A stretch of 38,998 nucleotides of DNA, from positions 1 to 38,998 of the forward strand of contig NZ_SMJX01000048.1 in the NCBI RefSeq assembly GCF_004348535.1, in the 5' to 3' direction. Under the pieces are notes generated by a model. That model did no database searches and was not told where the DNA came from. It worked only from the letters and a program-made list of their open reading frames with translations. This document shows, in pieces, positions 7,252-15,654 of the stretch (positions are counted from its first letter, which is position 1; the number at the start of each line of letters is the position of its first letter). Both the position numbers and the translations under genes were made by a program. Source of the stretch: Actinomadura sp. KC216. Lineage in GTDB: Bacteria; Actinomycetota; Actinomycetes; Streptosporangiales; Streptosporangiaceae.

Positions 7252-8616
7252 TCAACCGGCGTGGGGCAGGTGATGTCCGTTGCCGGTCCTGGGGTGGGTC
7301 CTCGGGTCGGTGCGCAGGGGGCCGGTGCCCAGCGGGTCGGTGCGCAGGGGGCCGGTGAGCAGCGGGTCGGCGCCGTTCAGTGGTGGGAGCGGGTGCAGGC
7401 CGGTCGGCGGCTCCCGGTCGGCGAGGCGGTGCGGGCCGGCGTCGCGGGGGGCGAAGTCGGGGCGGCCGTCGGTGATGGCGGTCATGGCGTCGACCCGGCT
7501 CCGGGCGCGGTCGGCTTCGGCGCGGGCCGCGTCGCGTTCGGCGGTGAGGGCCCTGACCGCGGCGCGCAGCTCCTCGGCCGTGCGGGACAGCTGCCAGTTG
7601 TGCCGCTCGAACTCCCGTGCCCGCGCCTGGAACTGGTCGCGGTCGGCGACGGCCTGGCCGCGCTTGGCCTCGGCGTCGCGGACGGCGGAGCGCAGATCCT
7701 CGGCGGAGCGTTTCGCGGCGTCCGCCTCGACGCGCTGCCCCTCGGCGAGGGTCTCCGCGTCCGACAGCCGCCCGTGCAGGGCGACCAGCTCCGCGCGGGC
7801 GTTCTCCAGGGAGGCGAGCAGTTCGCCTTCGCGGGCGGCGACGCGGTCGCGGTCGCGTTCCGCGGCGAGGCGGGCGGCGCCGGCGGCTTCGGCGTCGTCC
7901 CGGGCGTCGCGGCATTCCCGCCGGGCGGTGTCGAGTTCGGCGGTGAGGCGTTCGGCCTCGGCGCGGGCGGACGCGGCGTCCCGCCCGGCGGCGTCCGCGC
8001 GCTCGCAGGCGGCGTCCGCGCGGTCGCGGGCGGAGGCCGCCTCCCGCCAGGCGGCCTCCGCCTGCTGCTGGGACGCGTCGCGTTCCCGCTGCGCGCTCGC
8101 GATGTGCCCGGCGGCGTCGGCGCGGGCGTCGGCGATCCGCCGCTCGACGCCGGCGACGCTCAGCTCGGACATCAGCGCGCCCGCGAGCCGGTCGGCGGCG
8201 CCTTCGAGCCGGTCGACCATCTCCCACGTCCAGGCGACCTGGCCGGTGAGGCCAGGGGACTCCAGGCCGCGTTCGCGGGCGTCGCGCGCGGACCGTTCGC
8301 ACGCGCCGTCGCCGTCCTGGCAGTAGCGGACGGCGCGGACGCCGCGCACCGGCTGCGGCACGGGCCGTCCGCAGCCGGCACACGGCCAGACCGCGACCGG
8401 GTCACCGAGGCGTGTGATCCGGCCGCGGTCGCCGTCGGCGCCCGGTGTCCCGGCGCCGGACGCCTGGCCTGGCGCGGTGTTCGTGGAAGGAGCGGGAGCG
8501 GCGGCGACCGCTCCGGTGTGGACGGTGGGGTCGGGGAGGACGGGAAGGTCGGTCTTCGTCGGAGCGGCTGGGGTCGGGGCGACGTCGTCGAGTGGGGCGA
8601 CCTTCAGGTCTTTCAT
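7252..8616 (-). CDS. Zinc-finger and coiled-coil protein, function unknown
   Basis: A 454-residue protein starting at the ATG at 8616. After a Pro/Ala/Thr-rich N-terminus of about 75 residues comes a probable zinc-binding segment (CAGCGRPVPQP, then YCQDGDGACERSARDARE) and an aromatic helix (WTWEMVDRLEGAADRL). Roughly residues 150-390 form one long Ala/Arg/Glu/Asp-rich coiled coil without prolines. The tail is low-complexity and contains a 10-residue repeat (GTGPLRTDPL). A Cys-rich head joined to a long alanine-rich coiled coil recalls DNA-binding plasmid proteins such as KfrA, but I cannot assign it. It is convergent with the btu operon and 87 bp from the acyl-CoA synthetase gene on the same strand. 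Confidence 0.75.
   Translation of the reverse strand: MKDLKVAPLDDVAPTPAAPTKTDLPVLPDPTVHTGAVAAAPAPSTNTAPGQASGAGTPGADGDRGRITRLGDPVAVWPCAGCGRPVPQPVRGVRAVRYCQDGDGACERSARDARERGLESPGLTGQVAWTWEMVDRLEGAADRLAGALMSELSVAGVERRIADARADAAGHIASAQRERDASQQQAEAAWREAASARDRADAACERADAAGRDAASARAEAERLTAELDTARRECRDARDDAEAAGAARLAAERDRDRVAAREGELLASLENARAELVALHGRLSDAETLAEGQRVEADAAKRSAEDLRSAVRDAEAKRGQAVADRDQFQARAREFERHNWQLSRTAEELRAAVRALTAERDAARAEADRARSRVDAMTAITDGRPDFAPRDAGPHRLADREPPTGLHPLPPLNGADPLLTGPLRTDPLGTGPLRTDPRTHPRTGNGHHLPHAG
7304..7370. repeat. 30-bp tandem repeat inside the coiled-coil gene tail
   Basis: The unit GGGTCGGTGCGCAGGGGGCC recurs with a 30-bp period at 7304 and 7334, with a partial third copy at 7364. 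Read on the minus strand it encodes a repeated 10-residue Gly/Thr/Pro/Leu/Arg motif. The near-identity at DNA level suggests recent slippage. Confidence 0.7.
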
Positions 8617-8703
8617 GTGCCGTTGTACGCAGCGGCGCCCGGAGGCGTTCGACGTACGCCGCGAATTGTTCGGGACCGTTCCGCGCCGAATGGCGAAGGG
8701 CGG

Positions 8704-10254
8704 TCAGTCGGGGAATCCGTGCAGGTAGTCGTCCCGCACGCGGAGGCGGCTGAGCTTGCCGGACGGTGTGCGGGGCAGCGAGGCGCGGAACTCCACCCGG
8801 CGCGGATGCTTCGGTTTCGCAAGCCGCGGCTCGCAGTGCGCGAGGAGCGCGGCGGCGAGGCCGTCGCCGGGGTGGGCGCCCTCGGCGGGCTCGACGACCG
8901 CGACGGCGACCTGGCCCCGGTCGTCGTCGGGAACGCCGATGACGGCCGCGTCGGCGACCGCCGGATGCTGGAGCAGGACGCTCTCGATCTCGGCCGGGTA
9001 GATGTTCACGCCGCCGGAGATGATGAGGTCGGTGCGGCGGTCGCTCATGTAGAGCCAGCCGTCCTTGTCGAGGTGGCCGAGGTCGCCGGCGGTGTAGAAG
9101 CCGTCGTGCATGGTGGCGGCGGTCTTGGCGGGGTCGCCGTGGTACTCGAAGCCCAGATGGCCGTTCGCGTGGATCAGGCCGGTCTCCCCGGCCGGCAGCG
9201 CGCGGCCCTCCGCGTCGAGGATCTTGATCTGGACGCCGTCGACCGGGCGGCCGACCGTGCCGGGGCGCGCGAGCCACTCCTCCGGGCCGGCGAGGACGAC
9301 GGGGCCGCTCTCCGTCGACCCGTAGTACTCGTAGAGGACGGGCCCCCACCAGTCCAGCATCCGGGTCTTGGTCTCCACGGGGACGGGCGCGGCGGTGTGG
9401 TACACCCGCCGCAGCGACGACACGTCGTAGCGGGCTCTGACCTCGTCCGGCAGGGCGAGCATGCGGTGGAACATCGTCGGCACCATGACCGTGTTGGTGA
9501 CGCCGTGCCGCTGGATCAGTTCGAGGGTGTGCTCGGGACGGAACCGCGACGCGATCACGACGGCGTGCCCGAGGTGCAGCGACATCAGCGCGTGGACGCA
9601 GGGCGCCGCGTGGTAGAGCGGCCCGACGACGAGATGGACCTCGTCGTCGCCCGGTTCCAGGCCGAGGTGCCGCATCAGCGTCCGGCGCATGACACCGGCC
9701 ACCGTCTCCGGCGCTATGTCGAGAAGCGGCCGCCGGACTCCCTTGGGGCGTCCCGTCGTCCCGGACGTGTACAGCATGATCGAACCGGTCCGGCGCTTGC
9801 CGGGCGGTTCGGCGCTGCCCGTCGCGCACAGCCCGGCCATCGAGCGGTAGCCGTCCGCGGGGCCCGCGCTCACGCGCCCTTCGGCGGGGATGCCCGCCTC
9901 GTCGGCCGCGCCCGACACGGCGTCGGCGAACGCGCTCTCCGTCACGACCGCCCTGGCGCCGCTGTCGGCGAGGATGTGAGCGATCTCGGGCGTGGTCAGG
10001 TGGCGGCTCACGGGCACGAAGTAGAGCCCCGACTGCAGCGCGGCGAGCATGACCGTCAGGAACTCGGGCCGGTTGCCGAGCACGGTCGCCAGCGCGTCTC
10101 CGGGACGCAGCCCGAGGCCCTCCAGCGAGTTTGAGAGGCGGTTCACTTCGGCGTGAAGCCCGCCGTACGACACCGGCACGCCGGGGGCCAGCACGGCGGG
10201 ACGGTCCGGGTATTTCTGTGCGATCTCGTAGAAGCCGACGCCCTCGATGTCCAT
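8704..10254 (-). CDS. Acyl-CoA synthetase (AMP-forming, FadD-like)
   Basis: A 516-residue ANL-superfamily ligase that activates a carboxylic acid through an acyl-AMP to the CoA thioester. The start is the ATG at 10254, preceded by AAGGAG seven bases upstream; an in-frame ATG 45 bp further upstream lacks this. Motifs: YTSGTTGRPKGVRRP (phosphate loop), YEYYGSTESGP (adenine motif), YTAGDLGHLDKDGWLYMSDR with the hinge, and RTPSGKLSR near the end containing the catalytic lysine. Adjacent TetR and isovaleryl/leucine genes suggest a short- or branched-chain fatty acid as substrate (inference). A 17-bp palindrome lies 75 bp upstream. Confidence 0.88.
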   Translation of the reverse strand: MDIEGVGFYEIAQKYPDRPAVLAPGVPVSYGGLHAEVNRLSNSLEGLGLRPGDALATVLGNRPEFLTVMLAALQSGLYFVPVSRHLTTPEIAHILADSGARAVVTESAFADAVSGAADEAGIPAEGRVSAGPADGYRSMAGLCATGSAEPPGKRRTGSIMLYTSGTTGRPKGVRRPLLDIAPETVAGVMRRTLMRHLGLEPGDDEVHLVVGPLYHAAPCVHALMSLHLGHAVVIASRFRPEHTLELIQRHGVTNTVMVPTMFHRMLALPDEVRARYDVSSLRRVYHTAAPVPVETKTRMLDWWGPVLYEYYGSTESGPVVLAGPEEWLARPGTVGRPVDGVQIKILDAEGRALPAGETGLIHANGHLGFEYHGDPAKTAATMHDGFYTAGDLGHLDKDGWLYMSDRRTDLIISGGVNIYPAEIESVLLQHPAVADAAVIGVPDDDRGQVAVAVVEPAEGAHPGDGLAAALLAHCEPRLAKPKHPRRVEFRASLPRTPSGKLSRLRVRDDYLHGFPD

Positions 10255-10329
10255 GGGGCACTCCTTAGTTCGGTCAGAGCGGGTGACCTTCACGTCCATC
10301 TGACCTATGCCGCGGTGACCAAGTCAAGA

Positions 10330-10346
10330 TTGTGGACGGTCCACAA
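10330..10346. promoter_or_regulatory. 17-bp palindromic operator upstream of the acyl-CoA synthetase
   Basis: TTGTGGAC and GTCCACAA are perfect 8-bp inverted arms around one central G. The site lies about 76 bp before the acyl-CoA synthetase start, in the position of an operator. It is unlike the GTTAAC sites in the divergent TetR promoter, so a different regulator may bind here. Confidence 0.55.
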
Positions 10347-10392
10347 ACGCGCATCCGGGAAAATCGGCCCGTCCAAGCGGGGATTTAATTGA

Positions 10393-10414
10393 CCGTTCAC
10401 ATACTGGTGAATGG
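10393..10414 (-). terminator. Possible weak hairpin after the TetR gene
   Basis: CCGTTCAC (10393-10400) and GTGAATGG (10407-10414) pair with one wobble/mismatch around a 6-nt loop, immediately past the TetR stop at 10417. It may be a weak terminator or another operator for the acyl-CoA synthetase. Confidence 0.3.
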
Positions 10415-10416
10415 CG

Positions 10417-11085
10417 TCAGCGCGCGTTTTCGAGGGCGGCGCGGGCCATGGCGTGCAGAAGAGTGCACATCGCGGCCCGGTCGAGGCCGATGGCGCTGCG
10501 CGGGGTCGAGTTGAGGAGGCCGAAGGCGGCGTGGACGGCGGCGCGCGTCCGGTCGTCCGGCAGGGCCGGGTTCAGGCGGCGCAGGACGGTGACCCATTCC
10601 TCCACGTAGGCGCGCTGGAGCCGGCGGACGCGGTGCCGCTGCGGCTCGGGCACGTTGTCCAGTTCCCGCTCGTGCACGGTGATCAGCGCCGGGTTGTCCA
10701 GGGCGAACGCGATGTGCCAGCGGAGCAGCGCGTCCAGCGCCCGTCCGGGATCGGGGTCGGCGGCGCGGCGGACGCCCTCGGCGAGCAGCCGCTCGCTGAT
10801 GTCGAGGAGCATCTCGGCGAGTACGGCCTCTTTCCCGCGGAAATGCCGGTAGAGGGCGGGGCCGGTGAGGCCGACGGCCCGGCCGAGGTCGCCGATGGAC
10901 ACCCCGTGGTAGCCGCGCCGCGCGAACAGCTCGGCCGCGGCGGCGAGGATCTCGGCCCGGCGCGGGTTCGGCGGCAGCGGCCCGCCCGGCGACGGCCCGG
11001 TCCGCGACGGCCCGGTCCGCGACGAACCGGCCGACGGTGCGCCGGCCGATTCCGCCGCCGGGTCCCCGGCCGGGTGGGATGTCAT
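10417..11085 (-). CDS. TetR-family transcriptional regulator
   Basis: A 222-residue repressor. Residues 1-40 are a Pro/Ser/Gly-rich extension with a repeated SRTGP; the helix-turn-helix follows at about 43-90 (ILAAAAELFARRGYHGVSIGDLGRAVGLTGPALYRHF, in positions). The ligand-binding domain fills the rest. It is divergent from the leucine-catabolism operon with an 81-bp intergenic region carrying GTTAAC palindromes, and is upstream of the acyl-CoA synthetase on the same strand. A TetR gene in this position is known beside the equivalent Streptomyces cluster. The likely role is repression of the operon and of itself, relieved by an acyl-CoA or related intermediate (inference). Confidence 0.88.
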   Translation of the reverse strand: MTSHPAGDPAAESAGAPSAGSSRTGPSRTGPSPGGPLPPNPRRAEILAAAAELFARRGYHGVSIGDLGRAVGLTGPALYRHFRGKEAVLAEMLLDISERLLAEGVRRAADPDPGRALDALLRWHIAFALDNPALITVHERELDNVPEPQRHRVRRLQRAYVEEWVTVLRRLNPALPDDRTRAAVHAAFGLLNSTPRSAIGLDRAAMCTLLHAMARAALENAR

Positions 11086-11092
11086 GGGCGCC

Positions 11093-11149
11093 AGTCTAGA
11101 CTAGTGTTGTTAACACGCATTAACATCGGCATTGTTAACGATCGTTAAC
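11093..11149. promoter_or_regulatory. Divergent promoter/operator with GTTAAC palindromes
   Basis: A perfect 16-bp palindrome, GTTAACGATCGTTAAC, lies at 11134-11149, just before the GGAGGGA ribosome binding site of the carboxylase gene. A related imperfect site, GTTAACACGCATTAAC, is at 11109-11124, 25 bp away. A further 10-bp palindrome, AGTCTAGACT, is at 11093-11102 next to the TetR start. These are the natural binding sites for the adjacent TetR protein. Confidence 0.75.
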
Positions 11150-11166
11150 CGGAGGGACGGACGGTC

Positions 11167-12780
11167 ATGAGCGGACCCGGGATCGGCTCCCGCGCGGACG
11201 TGACGGCCGAGGCGTTCAAGGCGAACGCCGCGCACAACGAGGCCCTCGCCGCGGAGCTGCGCGAGCACGTCGACCGGGCCGGGCGCGGCGGCCCCGAGCG
11301 GGCCCGCGAGCGGCACGTCGCGCGCGGGAAGCTACTCCCCCGCGACCGCGTCGACACGCTCCTCGACCCGGGGTCGGCGTTCCTGGAGCTGTCCCCGCTG
11401 GCCGCGAACGGCATGTACGACGACGAGGCGCCCGGCGCCGGGATCATCACCGGGGTCGGCCGCGTCTCCGGCCGCGAATGCGTGATCGTCGCCAACGACG
11501 CCACCGTCAAGGGCGGCACCTACTACCCGATCACGGTGAAGAAGCACCTGCGGGCGCAGGAGGTGGCGCTGCACAACCGCCTCCCCTGCGTCTACCTGGT
11601 CGACTCCGGCGGCGCGTTCCTCCCCCGGCAGGACGACGTGTTCCCCGACCGCGAGCACTTCGGCCGCATCTTCTACAACCAGGCCACCATGTCCGGCCTC
11701 GGGATCCCGCAGATCGCGGCGGTGATGGGGTCGTGCACGGCGGGCGGCGCCTACGTCCCGGCGATGAGCGACGAGGCCGTCATCGTCCGCGGCCAGGGCA
11801 CGATCTTCCTCGGCGGCCCGCCGCTGGTGAAGGCCGCGACCGGCGAGGTCGTGACGGCGGAGGAGCTCGGCGGCGGCGAGCTGCACTCGCGCACGTCCGG
11901 CGTCACCGACCATCTCGCCGACGACGACGCGGACGCGCTGCGGATCGTCCGCGACATCGTCGCCACGCTCGGTCCGCGCGAGCCGCGCCCGTGGGACGTC
12001 GCGGCGCCGGAGGAGCCCGCCGCCGACCCGGCGGAGCTGTACGGGGTCGTCCCGCCCGACCCGCGCACCCCCTACGACGTGCGGGAGGTCATCGCCCGCA
12101 TCGTGGACGGCAGCCGCTTCCAGGAGTTCAAGAAGGAGTACGGCGCGACGCTCGTCACCGGCTTCGCCCGCATCCACGGGCACCCGGTCGGGATCGTCGC
12201 CAACAACGGCATCCTGTTCAGCGAATCGGCGCAGAAGGGCGCGCATTTCATCGAACTGTGCGACCGGCGCAGCGTCCCGCTGGTGTTCCTGCAGAACATC
12301 ACCGGGTTCATGGTCGGCCGCGAATACGAGGCGGGCGGCATCGCCAAGCACGGCGCGAAAATGGTCACGGCGGTCGCGTGCGCGCGCGTCCCGAAGTTCA
12401 CCGTCGTCATCGGCGGGTCGTTCGGGGCCGGCAACTACGCGATGTGCGGCCGGGCGTACTCGCCGCGCTTCCTGTGGATGTGGCCGAACGCCCGGATCTC
12501 CGTGATGGGCGGCGAGCAGGCGGTGAGCGTCCTCGCGACCGTCCGCCGCGACCAGCTGGAGGCGCGCGGCGAGGAGTGGCCCGCCGAGGACGAGGAGGCG
12601 TTCAAGGCGCCGATCCGCGAGCAGTATGAGGCACAGGGCAATCCGTACTACTCGACGGCGCGGCTCTGGGACGACGGGGTGATCGACCCGGTCGACACCC
12701 GGCGCGTGCTGGGGCTCGGGCTGTCGGTCGCCGCGAACGCACCGCTGGAGCCGGTCGGCTACGGCGTCTTCCGGATGTGA
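11167..12780 (+). CDS. mccB: Methylcrotonyl-CoA carboxylase, carboxyltransferase (beta) subunit
   Basis: Transfers carboxyl from biotin to 3-methylcrotonyl-CoA in leucine degradation, together with the next gene product. The 537-residue length and sequence fit the family: [59 protein letters not shown] and, in the C-terminal half, [18 protein letters not shown] and [18 protein letters not shown]. The [15 protein letters not shown] region and the [16 protein letters not shown] segment are typical of methylcrotonyl-type rather than propionyl-type subunits. The ATG at 11167 has GGAGGGA upstream. It is the first gene of a four-gene operon under the TetR-type operator. Confidence 0.88.
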   Translation: MSGPGIGSRADVTAEAFKANAAHNEALAAELREHVDRAGRGGPERARERHVARGKLLPRDRVDTLLDPGSAFLELSPLAANGMYDDEAPGAGIITGVGRVSGRECVIVANDATVKGGTYYPITVKKHLRAQEVALHNRLPCVYLVDSGGAFLPRQDDVFPDREHFGRIFYNQATMSGLGIPQIAAVMGSCTAGGAYVPAMSDEAVIVRGQGTIFLGGPPLVKAATGEVVTAEELGGGELHSRTSGVTDHLADDDADALRIVRDIVATLGPREPRPWDVAAPEEPAADPAELYGVVPPDPRTPYDVREVIARIVDGSRFQEFKKEYGATLVTGFARIHGHPVGIVANNGILFSESAQKGAHFIELCDRRSVPLVFLQNITGFMVGREYEAGGIAKHGAKMVTAVACARVPKFTVVIGGSFGAGNYAMCGRAYSPRFLWMWPNARISVMGGEQAVSVLATVRRDQLEARGEEWPAEDEEAFKAPIREQYEAQGNPYYSTARLWDDGVIDPVDTRRVLGLGLSVAANAPLEPVGYGVFRM

Positions 12781-12787
12781 GGGTGTG

Positions 12788-14728
12788 ATGTTCGACAGCG
12801 TCCTGGTCGCCAACCGGGGGGAGATCGCCGTCCGCGTGTTCCGCACGCTGCGTCGGCTGGGCGTGCGTGCGGTGGCCGTCCACACCGACGCCGACGCGCG
12901 GGCCCGGCATGTGCGGGAGGCGGACGAGGCGCTCCGCGTCCCGTCGTACCTCGACATCGAGGCCGTGATCGCGGCGGCGAAGGCGTCCGGGGCCGCGGCC
13001 GTCCATCCGGGGTACGGGTTCCTCGCCGAGAACACCGCGTTCGCGCGGGCGTGCGGCGAGGCGGGGCTGGTGTTCATCGGCCCGCCCGCCGGGGCGATCG
13101 AGGCGATGGGCGACAAGATCCGCGCGAAGCGGACCGTCGCGGCGGCGGGCGTGCCCGTCGTGCCGGGACGGGACGAGCCCGGCCTCTCCGACGCCGAGCT
13201 GAAGGCCGCTGCCCTGGAGGTCGGGCTCCCGGTGCTGATCAAGCCGTCGGCCGGGGGCGGCGGCAAGGGCATGCGGCTCGTCCGGGACGCGGCCGACCTG
13301 CCCGACGCGATCGCGTCCGCCCGCCGCGAGGCGCGCGGCTCGTTCGGCGACGACACGCTGCTCGCCGAGCGGTTCGTCGAGAACCCGCGGCACATCGAGA
13401 TCCAGGTCTTCGCCGACGCCCACGGCAACACCGTCCACCTGGGCGAGCGCGAATGCAGCCTGCAGCGCCGCCACCAGAAGATCGTCGAGGAGGCGCCCTC
13501 GCCCCTCCTGGACGGCGGGGCCCGCGCGCGGATGGGCGCCGCCGCCGTGGCCGCCGCGCAGGCCGTCGGCTACGTGGGCGCCGGGACGGTCGAGTACATC
13601 GTCTCCGCCGACCGCCCCGACGAGTTCTTCTTCATGGAGATGAACACCCGCCTGCAGGTCGAGCACCCCGTGACCGAGTTCGTCACCGGCCTCGACCTGG
13701 TCGAGCTCCAGCTCCGCGTGGCCGGGGGCGAGCCGCTGCCGTTCACGCAGGACGACGTGGCGCTCGACGGTCACGCGATCGAGGCCCGCGTCTACGCCGA
13801 AGACCCCTCGCGCGGCTTCCTCCCGACCGGCGGGCGCGTCCTCGCCCTGACCGAGCCCGAGCACGCGCGCGTCGACTCCGGGCTCGACGTCGGGACGGAG
13901 GTCGGCGGCGCGTACGACCCGATGCTCGCCAAGGTGATCGTCCACGGCTCCGACCGGGCCGAGGCGCTGCACCGCCTCGACCGGGCGCTGGCCGCGTACA
14001 CGCTGCTGGGCGTCGCGACGAACGTCGCGTTCCTGCGGCGCCTGCTCGCGCATCCGGACGTCGTGTCGGGCGATCTCGACACGGGCCTGGTCGAGCGGTC
14101 CCTGGACGAGCTGACGGCGGACGCGTCCGTCCCGGCCGAGGTGCTGGCCGCCGCCGCGCTGGAGCGGATGCTGGCCCTCGAAGGCTCGGGCGGCGACCCG
14201 TGGGACATTCCGGACGGCTGGCGTCCTGGCGCGCACGCCTGGACACCGTGGATCATCACCCCGTCCGGCGGCGGGCCGGTGGAGGTCCGCGTGCAGGGGC
14301 GGGCCGCGGACGCCCGCGTCGCCATCGGCGGCGATCCACCGGTCGCGGCGTCGCTGACCAGCCCGTTCACCCTCACCTACGCTGGAAGGACGACCTCGTT
14401 CGAGGCCGCACGCGACGGCCACACGCTGTGGCTCGGTCGCGGCGGGCACGCCTGGGCGCTGAGCGAGCACGTCCGCGCCGAGGGCGGCCCGGACGCGTCG
14501 GCGGCGGGCGACGGGGTGCTGCGCAGCCCGATGCCGGGGACGGTCCTCGCCGTCAAGGCGGCCGAGGGCGACCGGGTCGCCGAGGGCCAGCCGCTCGTGG
14601 TCGTCGAGGCGATGAAGATGGAGCACACCGTCACCGCGCCGCTCGCCGGGGTCGTGGCGAAGCTGCCGGTCCGCGCGGGCGCGCAGGTCGCGCTCGACGC
14701 CGTGCTGGCCGTGATCGAGGAGGCATGA
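12788..14728 (+). CDS. mccA: Methylcrotonyl-CoA carboxylase, biotin-carboxylase/carrier (alpha) subunit
   Basis: Carboxylates its own biotin using ATP and bicarbonate. About 646 residues from the ATG at 12788 (a GTG at 12785 is equally possible). The biotin carboxylase domain fills about 1-450: VLVANRGEIAVRVFRTLRRLG, the ATP-grasp loop KPSAGGGGKGMRLV, ECSLQRRHQKIVEEAPS and MEMNTRLQVEHPVTE. A linker domain follows, then the biotinyl domain with EAMKMEHTV; the biotinylated lysine is at about residue 610. The gene lies 7 bp after mccB and its stop overlaps the HMG-CoA lyase start in an ATGATG. The adjoining beta subunit and lyase indicate methylcrotonyl-CoA as substrate. Confidence 0.9.
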   Translation: MFDSVLVANRGEIAVRVFRTLRRLGVRAVAVHTDADARARHVREADEALRVPSYLDIEAVIAAAKASGAAAVHPGYGFLAENTAFARACGEAGLVFIGPPAGAIEAMGDKIRAKRTVAAAGVPVVPGRDEPGLSDAELKAAALEVGLPVLIKPSAGGGGKGMRLVRDAADLPDAIASARREARGSFGDDTLLAERFVENPRHIEIQVFADAHGNTVHLGERECSLQRRHQKIVEEAPSPLLDGGARARMGAAAVAAAQAVGYVGAGTVEYIVSADRPDEFFFMEMNTRLQVEHPVTEFVTGLDLVELQLRVAGGEPLPFTQDDVALDGHAIEARVYAEDPSRGFLPTGGRVLALTEPEHARVDSGLDVGTEVGGAYDPMLAKVIVHGSDRAEALHRLDRALAAYTLLGVATNVAFLRRLLAHPDVVSGDLDTGLVERSLDELTADASVPAEVLAAAALERMLALEGSGGDPWDIPDGWRPGAHAWTPWIITPSGGGPVEVRVQGRAADARVAIGGDPPVAASLTSPFTLTYAGRTTSFEAARDGHTLWLGRGGHAWALSEHVRAEGGPDASAAGDGVLRSPMPGTVLAVKAAEGDRVAEGQPLVVVEAMKMEHTVTAPLAGVVAKLPVRAGAQVALDAVLAVIEEA

Positions 14729-15654
14729 TGCGGGTTCCTCTCTCCGGCCTCCCGGCCGAGGTCACGATCTACGAGGTCGGGCCGCGGGACGGGCTGCAGA
14801 ACGAGAAGGCCGTCGTCCCCGTGGACGTCAAGTCCGAGTTCGTGACCCGGCTGGCGGACGCGGGCCTGCGCACGATCGAGACGACCAGCTTCGTCCACCC
14901 GAAATGGGTGCCGCAGCTCGCCGACGCCGAGGAACTGCTGGACGTCCTCCCCCGCTCCCCCGAGCTGCGCTATCCCGTCCTGGTCCCGAACGAGCGGGGC
15001 CTCGACCGGGCGCTCGCCAACGGCGTCACCGAGATCGCGATCTTCGGCAGCGCGACCGAGAGCTTCTCCCAGCGCAACCTGAACCGCACCGTGGACGAGT
15101 CCCTCGCCATGTTCGCCCCGGTCGTCGCGCGCGCCCGCGCCGAGGGGCTGTGGGTGCGGGCATACGTGTCGATGGTGTGCGGTGACCCGTGGGAGGGGGA
15201 CGTGCCAATCGAGCAGGTCGTGTCCGTCGCGTCCCGGATGATGGACCTCGGCTGCTCCCAGCTCAGCCTCGGCGACACGATCGGCGTCGGGACGCCAGGC
15301 CAGGTCACCGCGCTGATCGAGGCGCTCGGCGCGGCGGGGATCGGCACCGACCGGCTCGCCGTCCACTTCCACGACACCTACGGGCAGGCGCTCGCCAACA
15401 CGCTCGCCGCGCTCCAGGCCGGGGTCACGGTCGTGGACGCGTCCGCCGGAGGTCTCGGCGGCTGCCCGTTCGCGGGCAGCGCCACCGGCAACCTGCCCAC
15501 CGAGGACCTCGTCTGGATGCTGCACGGGCTCGGCATCGGGACGGGCGTCGACCTCGACAAGCTCGTCGCGACGAGCCGCTGGCTGGCGAGCCGTCTCGGC
15601 CGTCCGAGCCCGTCGCGCGTCGTCCAGGCCCTCTCACCCGCAACGGAGACATGA
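14725..15654 (+). CDS. Hydroxymethylglutaryl-CoA lyase
   Basis: Cleaves HMG-CoA to acetyl-CoA and acetoacetate, the last step of leucine breakdown. About 308-309 residues; two adjacent ATGs (14725, 14728) are possible starts. The TIM-barrel family features are present: EVGPRDGLQNEK near the N-terminus (metal and substrate residues R, D, Q), ETTSFVHPKWVPQLAD, LSLGDTIGVGTP, VHFHDTYGQALAN (metal-binding HxH) and the signature GGLGGCPFAGSATGN with the active-site cysteine at about residue 246. It overlaps mccA upstream and the acyl-CoA dehydrogenase downstream by four-base ATGA junctions, indicating coupling. Confidence 0.92.
   Translation: MMRVPLSGLPAEVTIYEVGPRDGLQNEKAVVPVDVKSEFVTRLADAGLRTIETTSFVHPKWVPQLADAEELLDVLPRSPELRYPVLVPNERGLDRALANGVTEIAIFGSATESFSQRNLNRTVDESLAMFAPVVARARAEGLWVRAYVSMVCGDPWEGDVPIEQVVSVASRMMDLGCSQLSLGDTIGVGTPGQVTALIEALGAAGIGTDRLAVHFHDTYGQALANTLAALQAGVTVVDASAGGLGGCPFAGSATGNLPTEDLVWMLHGLGIGTGVDLDKLVATSRWLASRLGRPSPSRVVQALSPATET

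Noticed and set aside
6844..10134. A 1096-codon plus-strand open frame antisense to the coiled-coil and acyl-CoA synthetase genes
   Set aside because: It is Gly/Ala/Val-rich, matches no family and mirrors the high-GC third positions of the minus-strand genes, which have clear domains.
12602..14626. A 674-codon minus-strand open frame opposite mccA
   Set aside because: It has no recognisable domain and lies entirely over a well-supported biotin carboxylase gene.
13051..14724. Upstream extension of the HMG-CoA lyase frame into mccA
   Set aside because: The frame is open only through GC bias; the lyase homology begins at the ATG pair at 14725-14728.
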